7,545 nucleotides of DNA. Origin: Nitrospirota bacterium (GTDB lineage Bacteria > Nitrospirota > Thermodesulfovibrionia > Thermodesulfovibrionales > Magnetobacteriaceae). Location of the stretch: contig JADFXO010000188.1 of NCBI GenBank assembly GCA_015233485.1, positions 1 through 7,545 of the forward strand, written 5' to 3'. Within the stretch, counting starts at the first letter, position 1; the number at the start of each line of letters is the position of its first letter. Below the pieces are notes generated by a model that was not told where the DNA came from, ran no database searches, and was given only the letters and a program-made list of their open reading frames with translations. Shown in pieces: positions 1 through 5,307 of the stretch. The translations under genes were made by a program, and so were the position numbers.

Positions 1-796
1 AGCTCAAACTGCCCAAAGCGGCATGTATGAGATGACCAATGACCTTCAGAGGATAAGGGAGTTGGCCGTTCAGGCGATGCGCGGGCAGTACGGCGTCACT
101 GATATAGCAAACATGCAGATGGAAGTGGACGCCTTAATCGAACAGATAGGGGGCATATCCGAACAGACCAAGTTCAATGACAACAAGCTCCTTTCGGGTC
201 TCTTCACTTCGCGCATATTCACGAGCTACTCGGCATCGGACTCCTCCATCTCCGTAACGCTCCCTTCAATGAATACAGACGCCATGGGTGGAAACACGTT
301 CAACACCCTGGGGAAATTCGGGAAGATGATGTTTTTGAAAGACATCCACACGGCAGCCGGCAATGTATATACGGCAAGCGTAGCTAATGCCTCGTTTGTG
401 CCTAATGAGACCCCGGCACCTTACGCATACAGCGATACCGCAAAAGGCGCTATCACCTACTCAGGGCTTGCCTCGCTTCAGGTAGCCGACCCGACCTCTC
501 ACACCGGATATACCTCGCGGGCGTCAAACACCATAGCCATCATTGATGGGGCATTAAACATTGTTATCGCGGCAAAGTCAAGCATGGGCGCCAAGAGTAA
601 CGAGTTTAACGCGGTTATCACCAACATCGACTCTGTAAATGAGGCCACGCAAGCATCCGAGTCAAGGATTATGGACGCCGATTTCGCCGCGGAAACGGCA
701 AACATGACAAAGTACAATATATTGCAGCAGGCTGGAATATCCGTACTGGCACAGGCAAACTCACTGCCGCAGAACGTCCTGAAGCTCCTGCAGTAA
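1..796 (+). CDS. fliC: Flagellin, 3' part (5' end outside window)
   Basis: Structural subunit of the flagellar filament, exported through the flagellar type III apparatus. The reading frame is open from base 2, so the ATG at 23 is internal; the 264 visible residues begin AQTAQSGMYEMTNDLQ. The conserved N-terminal D1 helix motif DLQRIRELAVQA is present, followed by the D1 segment around EQTKFNDNKLLSG. A fairly short variable centre (about visible residues 70-190) is rich in Ser, Thr, Ala and Asn. The conserved C-terminal D1/D0 region has ESRIMDADFAAETANMTK and ends in the usual QANSLPQNVLKLLQ. Aligning the arginine of LQRIREL with Arg90 of Salmonella FliC suggests about 70-75 residues are missing, giving a protein of roughly 335-340 residues. 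The C-terminus is intact and a GC-rich hairpin follows the stop. Family assignment is very secure; whether it is the major or a minor filament protein cannot be told. Confidence 0.96.
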   Translation, partial: AQTAQSGMYEMTNDLQRIRELAVQAMRGQYGVTDIANMQMEVDALIEQIGGISEQTKFNDNKLLSGLFTSRIFTSYSASDSSISVTLPSMNTDAMGGNTFNTLGKFGKMMFLKDIHTAAGNVYTASVANASFVPNETPAPYAYSDTAKGAITYSGLASLQVADPTSHTGYTSRASNTIAIIDGALNIVIAAKSSMGAKSNEFNAVITNIDSVNEATQASESRIMDADFAAETANMTKYNILQQAGISVLAQANSLPQNVLKLLQ

Positions 797-804
797 ATCT
801 GTAC

Positions 805-828
805 GGGGACGGACGGGTTGCCGTCCCC
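805..828 (+). terminator. GC-rich hairpin after flagellin, possible terminator
   Basis: GGGGACGG (805-812) and CCGTCCCC (821-828) form a perfect 8-bp stem with an 8-nt loop, starting 9 bases after the flagellin stop codon. The position suits a terminator or a 3'-end stabilising structure on the flagellin mRNA. No T-tract follows (TAAGCCTTACC), so it is not a classical intrinsic terminator. It may mainly protect the transcript or act with Rho. Confidence 0.5.
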
Positions 829-844
829 TAAGCCTTACCTGATT

Positions 845-863
845 CTGGATTCCAGTATTCCAG
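845..863. repeat. Small ATTCCAG direct/inverted repeat
   Basis: ATTCCAG occurs twice, at 849-855 and 857-863. CTGGA at 845-849 can pair with either TCCAG copy (851-855 or 859-863). The CTGGATTCC core is shared with the intergenic repeat at 4213-4221, so this may be a degenerate remnant of the same family. The arms are only 5 bp, so a functional structure is doubtful. Confidence 0.3.
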
Positions 864-918
864 ACTGTGTCATAATAGCCGGAGTACCGAAGCCTTCAGC
901 CGGCGGCAGCCCAAATTC

Positions 919-985
919 AGGGGATAATCCCCTGTCCTGGCGATAGATAAAACATGTGCGAGAATACGAGGGGGATTATCCCCCT
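919..985. repeat. Pair of G-run/C-run palindromes that are mutual inverted repeats
   Basis: The first palindrome (919-933) is AGGGGAT-A-ATCCCCT, with 7-bp arms and a 1-base centre. The second (969-985) is AGGGGGAT-T-ATCCCCCT, with 8-bp arms. GGGGATAATCCCC (920-932) is the exact reverse complement of GGGGATTATCCCC (971-983). The region can therefore form two small hairpins or cruciforms, or one 13-bp hairpin with a 38-base loop. The centres (926 and 977) are 51 bp apart. The second copy can add three outer pairs past a bulge (ACG 966-968 with CGT 987-989) and is followed by moderately T-rich DNA. It lies between the flagellin and the glycan operon. It could be a terminator pair, a dispersed repeat or paired operators; the sequence does not decide. 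Confidence 0.6.
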
Positions 986-1017
986 TCGTCTTTAATCTCT
1001 TGTTCATTCTTATGTAA

Positions 1018-1044
1018 TATAATAACACCGGAATATATTATAAT
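1018..1044 (+). promoter_or_regulatory. AT-rich promoter region with two TATAAT hexamers
   Basis: Perfect TATAAT hexamers lie at 1018-1023 and 1039-1044, in the AT-rich stretch just before the start of the glycan operon. Neither has a good TTGACA-like -35 at 16-18 bp spacing, nor an extended TGn. The second hexamer ends only 8 bp before the ATG at 1053, so transcription from it would begin almost at that codon and give a leaderless message. The call rests on the hexamers and their position only. Confidence 0.35.
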
Positions 1045-1052
1045 AGCGCCAA

Positions 1053-2210
1053 ATGCGTGTATCGCTTAAAGAGATTTTAAATGACATACAATATGCCGCG
1101 TGTATCGTTTTTGTCGTGTCTCTGGTTTTTTCCGAGAGCGTCAAGCTGATAGTTTTGTATGGTTTTATGATACCGGTCTTTTTTATTCAGCTTTACAGGC
1201 GGGAGGTACACATTCGCCTCGGACTGCTGGAATATGGCTTTATAGCGTTTTTTCTTACCTCGGTGTTAAGCGGCCTTTTCGCGTCGAACATCCTTGAGTA
1301 TTTTAAGGGGCTGAAGGATGTAACGCGCATCGCCGTGCTATTTTTTATCGCCGCTTCTTTAACAGATGAAAGGCGTATCGGGACAATATTGCGATGTCTG
1401 TACGTGGCTACGGCGGCGATGGCCGTCTTTGGCGTGGTGGAGGCCGTAAGGTTTCATAAGCCCCTTGATTTGCACATGCTTGGACACTATAACTATACCG
1501 CGATGTATCTGATAATAGTCTCAAGCGCCCTTATTGGAACAATCGTTTTCTCTGGCATCAGGACGAAAACGATGAGGGCCGCGGCCGTGCTTTTACTTTT
1601 TATTACAATAACGGCTACCGTGATGACGACAATGAGGGCCGCCTTTGTAACGTTATTTATTTTTTTGGCCATCATTGCGCTGGCGAAACGAAAGTCGTTG
1701 GTCTCAGGGGCGATAGCGGCTGGATTTGCCGCCTTTGCCCTCTTTGCGGCATACGTATTTAAGCCTATGTGGACAAAGCTCTCTTCGGGGGAGTCCCTCA
1801 TCCGCAGGTTTTATATATGGAACTATACGGTTAAGGTTATAGCGCAGACACGGGCGTTGGGCACGGGGCTTAATAATTTCAAATATACATATCCGGCTGC
1901 GGTAGAGGGCGGCAGGAGCATTTACGACGCCCACAGCGTCTATCTCAACGCGGCCGTACAAAGCGGGGCGGCGGGGCTTTGTTCGCTTCTTGCCATTGGC
2001 GTTGGTTTCCTTCGCAGGTGGCTTAGTATCAGTGGCGGGGCATTTGAACAGGAAATAAAATACGCGGCCCTTGGCGCCGCCCTCGTAATTTTTGTCGGAG
2101 GGATTTTCGACACGACCCTCCATCACGAAACCGGCAGGTTGTTTTCCATTCTAACCGGCTTTATGGCAGGGCTGCCCGCACCCCAAAGAGGCGCTGGCCC
2201 GGGCGTATGA
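1053..2210 (+). CDS. O-antigen ligase/polymerase-like membrane protein (Wzy/WaaL superfamily)
   Basis: Polytopic inner-membrane protein of 385 residues with about 10-11 hydrophobic segments, for example near residues 14-48, 61-78, 92-103, 115-131, 150-168, 177-210, 215-236, 306-320 and 336-352. The fold and features match the Wzy_C O-antigen ligase/polymerase superfamily, which works on the periplasmic face with lipid-linked glycan. Visible marks are the arginine in MTTMRAAFV (Arg195), the periplasmic-loop motif GTGLNNFKYTYP (270-281) and the AHSVYLNAAVQSGAAGL block (293-309), where His294 matches the family histidine. Whether it ligates O-antigen, polymerises repeats or transfers glycan to protein cannot be read from sequence. 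The start is the ATG at 1053: an in-frame TAG lies 9 bases upstream, the next in-frame ATG is codon 38 within a membrane segment, and no Shine-Dalgarno is visible. It overlaps the next gene by ATGA. An unusual C-terminal tail PAPQRGAGPGV follows the last membrane segment. Confidence 0.85.
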   Translation: MRVSLKEILNDIQYAACIVFVVSLVFSESVKLIVLYGFMIPVFFIQLYRREVHIRLGLLEYGFIAFFLTSVLSGLFASNILEYFKGLKDVTRIAVLFFIAASLTDERRIGTILRCLYVATAAMAVFGVVEAVRFHKPLDLHMLGHYNYTAMYLIIVSSALIGTIVFSGIRTKTMRAAAVLLLFITITATVMTTMRAAFVTLFIFLAIIALAKRKSLVSGAIAAGFAAFALFAAYVFKPMWTKLSSGESLIRRFYIWNYTVKVIAQTRALGTGLNNFKYTYPAAVEGGRSIYDAHSVYLNAAVQSGAAGLCSLLAIGVGFLRRWLSISGGAFEQEIKYAALGAALVIFVGGIFDTTLHHETGRLFSILTGFMAGLPAPQRGAGPGV

Positions 2211-3400
2211 CTATCTTCTATCCCGTCCCTGAGTCTATGTGGGGTGTGCGGGCGAGGTTTATTCAAATCATAAACACCGCCCATGCCCTTGCCAAGGCGG
2301 GCGCTGCCGTCAAACTGATAACCGGCCGCCCCGGCCAACCCAGCCAATTAGGAGGGCTGACACAGGAGGATGCCCTCTTAAGCCATTACGGCCTCAGCCG
2401 CCACCCCAATCTTGAGATTGTCTTCCTGCCGATGATAAGAAAGGCAGAGGGTAGGTGGGCTGTCCCGTTTTCCATAGGAATGGTCTTTAATGCCGCACTT
2501 TTGTGGTATCTGTTTCGGCAGAATAAAAAAGACAGTGTAATCTTCGTAAGGCACCTGAAGACGGCGCAATTTCTTCTGCGCCTGAGGCGGCTGCACAGGA
2601 TACCGCTTGTGTTTGAGGCCCATGAGATATTTCATCTGACCACCGAAAAGACAAGAAAGCGGCAGCGCATGAACCGGCAGGAGAGGAATGTCTACACGGC
2701 CGCCGGGGCAATTATCGCCATCACCGGGAGGCTGCGTGCCGACATCGTTACGATGTTTTCGTTGGAGGGAATTCCCTCAATAACCATACCGGACGCCGTT
2801 AGGGGCGATATCTTTGAGATTGCGCTGCCCTATGAGCAGTCACGCCGGAGATATATCTTTTACGCCGGAGGGTTTTATCGCTGGAAGGGGATTGACCTGC
2901 TTATTGAGGCGATGGGACGGCTTCCCGGCGAGACACTTGTTGTGGCCGGTGGCGGCCCGGGGCTCAAGCGACTCAATGAGCTGCGTGAGCTGGCCGCTTC
3001 TATGGGGCTGGCGGGGAGGGTTAATTTTGTCGGGCAGCTCAGCCACACCGATGTCCTTAAATACATGAGGGAGGCAAAGATTGCCGTGGTCCCGAATCTT
3101 GCGGAGTCAGTGTCGCTGTACTCATCGCCGCTGAAGATGTTTGAATATATGGCCTTAAACTGCCCCATAGCCGCGTCGGATATACCCGGCGTAAGGGAGA
3201 TTTTAACCGGCGGCAAAGACGCGGTGTTCTTTACGCCCGGGGACGTTCAATCTCTGGTCGCGGCCCTAAGAACCCTTATAGACAACCCTGAGGCGGCAGG
3301 AAAAATAGCCGCGGCAGGACAGGAACTTGCTAAAAACTTTACATATGAAAAAAGGGCTGAACGTATAATTGATTTTCTTGGGATAACATTCTATAATTGA
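2207..3400 (+). CDS. Glycosyltransferase family 4 (GT-B fold)
   Basis: Cytoplasmic or membrane-associated retaining glycosyltransferase of 397 residues, a normal GT4 length. The N-terminal Rossmann half (about 1-200) includes a glycine-poor acceptor loop MWGVRARFIQ (11-20) and FEAHE (136-140), a motif common in GT4 enzymes. The C-terminal Glycos_transf_1 half has YAGGFYRWKGIDLLIEAM (219-236), VVAGGGPG (245-252), RVNFVGQLSH (271-280) and the donor-site block SSPLKMFEYMA (306-316), then a C-terminal helix returning to the N-domain. In the usual E-x7-E motif the second Glu is Glu313, but the first position is Tyr305. I recall this from the SSPLK-type subfamily, so it need not mean loss of activity. 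The ATG overlaps the stop of the previous gene (ATGA) with only a weak AGAGG 15 bases upstream, suggesting translational coupling. Donor and acceptor are unknown; a role in LPS or surface glycan is inferred from neighbours. Confidence 0.88.
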   Translation: MTIFYPVPESMWGVRARFIQIINTAHALAKAGAAVKLITGRPGQPSQLGGLTQEDALLSHYGLSRHPNLEIVFLPMIRKAEGRWAVPFSIGMVFNAALLWYLFRQNKKDSVIFVRHLKTAQFLLRLRRLHRIPLVFEAHEIFHLTTEKTRKRQRMNRQERNVYTAAGAIIAITGRLRADIVTMFSLEGIPSITIPDAVRGDIFEIALPYEQSRRRYIFYAGGFYRWKGIDLLIEAMGRLPGETLVVAGGGPGLKRLNELRELAASMGLAGRVNFVGQLSHTDVLKYMREAKIAVVPNLAESVSLYSSPLKMFEYMALNCPIAASDIPGVREILTGGKDAVFFTPGDVQSLVAALRTLIDNPEAAGKIAAAGQELAKNFTYEKRAERIIDFLGITFYN

Positions 3401-3407
3401 CTGAAAT

Positions 3408-3414
3408 GGAGGAA
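3408..3414 (+). promoter_or_regulatory. Ribosome binding site deciding the start of the WaaE-like gene
   Basis: GGAGGAA lies 12 bases before the ATG at 3427. Two other in-frame starts exist: TTG 3397, which overlaps the previous stop codon as TTGA, and ATG 3406. Neither has a good Shine-Dalgarno upstream. The spacing to 3427 is somewhat long but is the best match, and the resulting protein MRGVSVVIVTKNE begins as this family normally does. Confidence 0.55.
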
Positions 3415-3426
3415 ACCTGTCTGCTG

Positions 3427-4170
3427 ATGAGAGGAGTTTCCGTAGTAATAGTGACAAAAAACGAGCAACACAGGATAGCTGCGGCGCTTGAGAGTGCGGC
3501 CACGGCATCAGAGATAGTCGTCGTTGACGCCGTAAGCGACGACCACACGGTGGAGATATGCAAAAGATATACGGACAGGGTTTATACAAAGCAGTGGCAG
3601 GGGTTTGCCGCGCAAAAGCAGGCGGCCGTAGATTTGGCGGCAGGCCCGTGGGTATTCATCCTTGACTCTGACGAGAGGTTTACGCCGGAGTTGGCGGACG
3701 AAATCTCCTCCGTACTCAGAGATACCGCCCTTGACGGCTTTTATTGCCCCAGGAAGAATTTTTTCTTAGGCCGGTGGATAAAACATGGAGGCTGGAGGCC
3801 GGACTATACCCTTCGGTTGTTTAAAAAAGAAAAGGGCAGGCTTGAACCGCGGCAAGTACACGAAAAGGTTGTCGTAAATGGCAAAACAGGTTTCTTAAAG
3901 CATCCTATTGAGCACTATACATACGAAAGCATATCGGAGTTTATCGCCAAGATGGACAACTACTCAACGCTATCGGCAAAGGAAAAAGCCACTGGGCGCG
4001 CAGGCGCCGTATCGCTTGCCATACGCCCGATTGCGACATTTATAAAGATGTATTTACTGAGGTTTGGATTTCTTGACGGCATACATGGGTTTATTCTGGC
4101 GGTTTTATATGCCTATTATACCTTCGTCAAATACACAAAGATATGGGAAATGCAAAATCAATCGGGATAA
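3427..4170 (+). CDS. WaaE/KdtX-like family 2 glycosyltransferase
   Basis: Inverting GT-A glycosyltransferase, 247 residues from this start. The family (WaaE/KdtX) adds a sugar, in known cases a beta-linked glucose, to the LPS inner core on the cytoplasmic face of the inner membrane; many members have unknown acceptors. Visible are the N-terminal strand VSVVIVTKNE (4-13), the nucleotide-binding region VVDAVSDDHT (32-41), the metal-binding DSD in ILDSDER (78-84), the family signature FFLGRWIKHGGWRPDYTLRL (112-131) and VHEKV (144-148). A membrane-associating hydrophobic C-terminus spans about residues 205-236. The usual VVDSGSTDGT motif is altered to VVDAVSDDHT: the leading Asp is kept but the Ser-Gly and Thr positions differ. 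The start could also be TTG 3397 or ATG 3406, adding 10 or 7 residues. It is the third gene of the operon, with no gap after the GT4. Confidence 0.87.
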   Translation: MRGVSVVIVTKNEQHRIAAALESAATASEIVVVDAVSDDHTVEICKRYTDRVYTKQWQGFAAQKQAAVDLAAGPWVFILDSDERFTPELADEISSVLRDTALDGFYCPRKNFFLGRWIKHGGWRPDYTLRLFKKEKGRLEPRQVHEKVVVNGKTGFLKHPIEHYTYESISEFIAKMDNYSTLSAKEKATGRAGAVSLAIRPIATFIKMYLLRFGFLDGIHGFILAVLYAYYTFVKYTKIWEMQNQSG

Positions 4171-4212
4171 TTAAAAATAATGCCTATAAAGTTAAAGCCG
4201 GTAGAGGGTTCT

Positions 4213-4298
4213 CTGGATTCCTGCTTTCGCAGGAATGACAGGCCTATGTGTTCATATGTCCGAGTGTGTGTTCGCAGGAATCCAGTTTTTTTCTTTTT
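4213..4298 (+). terminator. Intergenic repeat forming a terminator, with competing inner hairpin
   Basis: CTGGATTCCTGC (4213-4224) and GCAGGAATCCAG (4274-4285) are a perfect 12-bp inverted repeat, followed at once by TTTTTTTCTTTTT (4286-4298). Together they look like an intrinsic terminator for the three-gene glycan operon. The left arm can instead pair locally: ATTCCTGC (4217-4224) with GCAGGAAT (4229-4236), an 8-bp stem with a TTTC loop. TTCGCAGGAAT is directly repeated at 4226-4236 and 4271-4281. The CTGGATTCCTGC-TTTC-GCAGGAATGACA unit resembles dispersed intergenic repeats of several bacterial groups, so the terminator may have arisen from a repeat insertion. Confidence 0.65.
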
Positions 4299-4326
4299 GG
4301 AATTAACTACATAGACAATTTAAAAT
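4297..4326 (+). promoter_or_regulatory. Candidate sigma-70-type promoter for the polyprenyl-phosphate GT2
   Basis: TTGGAA (4297-4302) and TAAAAT (4321-4326) are separated by 18 bp, matching the consensus at 4/6 and 5/6 positions. Transcription would start near 4333, directly before the ribosome binding site. It sits just after a terminator-like structure, which supports a separate transcription unit. AT-rich DNA gives such matches by chance, so the call is tentative. Confidence 0.35.
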
Positions 4327-4333
4327 ATCTTAT

Positions 4334-4339
4334 GGAGGT
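4334..4339 (+). promoter_or_regulatory. Strong ribosome binding site supporting a GTG start
   Basis: GGAGGT lies 8 bases before the GTG at 4348. The spacing is ideal, and the GTG is followed by KLSVVIPCFNEE, the usual N-terminal strand of GT2 enzymes, so GTG is the real start. Confidence 0.8.
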
Positions 4340-4347
4340 AAAGGCCT

Positions 4348-5307
4348 GTGAAGCTGAGTGTCGTTATTCCGTGCTTTAACGAGGAACAGGTAATAGATGA
4401 GGTTTACAGGCGTTTAGATACCCTTCTAAAATCATATATGGAAAAGGCCATCATAGACGACTATGAGGTAATCTGCGTGGACGACGGTTCGACAGACGGC
4501 ACCCTCGCTGCGCTCAAACGGCTTGCCGCGGCAGACAAACGCGTTAAAACCATCTCATTTAGCGGCAACTTTGGCCATCAGCCCGCCCTGACGGCTGGCC
4601 TGTATCATGCCGGCGGCGATATGGCCGTATCTTTGGACGCCGACCTCCAGGACCCGCCAGAGATTATTGAGGAGATGATAAAAAGATGCGAAGGCGGGGC
4701 GGACATAGTCTACGGAGTCAGGGATAACAGGCAGGAAGACACTTTTTTTAAGCGCATCACTGCCCTGGCATTTTATAAGATTATGACCTTAATGGGGGTT
4801 AATCTCATATACAACCACGCCGATTACAGGCTGTTGTCCAGGGCGGCCCTCGACGCGTTTCAGAGATACGGCGAGGTAAACCGGTTCCTCAGGGGGATGT
4901 TTCCTTCAATGGGATTTAAACACTCTATTGTTACCTACAAGAGGGAGAAACGCTTTGCCGGCACGACGAAATATCCCCTCAGGAAGATGGTTTCATTTGC
5001 CGTTGAGGGAATAACATCGTTTAGCAATTTCCCGCTCAGGCTTGCCTTCGTGCTGGGATTTGTAAACTTTATTGCCGCCGTCATGCTGGGTTTATGGACG
5101 ATAGTAAGTAAGCTCAAGGGAATCTCCGTACCCGGCTGGGCCTCGATTGTGCTGCCTATTTACCTTTTTGGCGGGATTCAGTTGATGTTCATAGGGATAT
5201 TAAGCGAATATGTCGGGAAGATATATATGGAGGTCAAGCACCGGCCGGTGTTTATAATCAGAGAGATGTATAATTTCCACGACAAAGATCATGGCAGCAA
5301 CCCCTGA
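4348..5307 (+). CDS. Polyprenyl-phosphate glycosyltransferase, GtrB/ArnC/DPMS-like GT2
   Basis: Membrane-bound GT2 enzyme of 319 residues that transfers a sugar from a nucleotide donor to undecaprenyl (polyprenyl) phosphate, giving a lipid-linked sugar to be flipped and used in the periplasm. Visible in order are VVIPCFNEE (5-13), the nucleotide site VDDGSTDGT (44-52), NFGHQPALTAG (74-84) and the catalytic/metal block LDADLQDPPE (96-105). Next come DYRLLSR (159-165), the KRFAGTTKYPLRKM motif (201-214) typical of this subfamily, and two C-terminal membrane segments (about 230-252 and 264-287). Length and layout match GtrB, ArnC and YfdH relatives. The sugar (Glc, Ara4N-type or other) is not decidable; the nearby galU makes glucose reasonable but unproven. 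It starts at GTG with a strong ribosome binding site. Its last 19 bp overlap the convergent TolC-family gene. No GtrA-type flippase or dedicated acceptor transferase lies immediately beside it. Confidence 0.9.
   Translation: MKLSVVIPCFNEEQVIDEVYRRLDTLLKSYMEKAIIDDYEVICVDDGSTDGTLAALKRLAAADKRVKTISFSGNFGHQPALTAGLYHAGGDMAVSLDADLQDPPEIIEEMIKRCEGGADIVYGVRDNRQEDTFFKRITALAFYKIMTLMGVNLIYNHADYRLLSRAALDAFQRYGEVNRFLRGMFPSMGFKHSIVTYKREKRFAGTTKYPLRKMVSFAVEGITSFSNFPLRLAFVLGFVNFIAAVMLGLWTIVSKLKGISVPGWASIVLPIYLFGGIQLMFIGILSEYVGKIYMEVKHRPVFIIREMYNFHDKDHGSNP

Noticed and set aside
23..25. ATG at 23 as the start of the flagellin gene
   Set aside because: The frame is open to base 2 and the upstream residues AQTAQSG are typical flagellin sequence; the true start is outside the window.
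878..904. GCCGG...CCGGC inverted repeat in the flagellin-operon spacer
   Set aside because: A 5-bp stem with a 17-base loop in GC-rich DNA is expected by chance, and no T-tract follows.
1704..2126. Minus-strand open frame of 140 codons inside the O-antigen ligase-like gene
   Set aside because: It lies fully inside a well-supported membrane protein gene, has no recognisable domain and is a low-stop shadow of the opposite strand.
4171..4347. CRISPR-like or tandem array in the spacer with repeated TTCGCAGGAAT
   Set aside because: Only two 11-bp direct copies occur; there is no regular repeat-spacer pattern and no cas gene.
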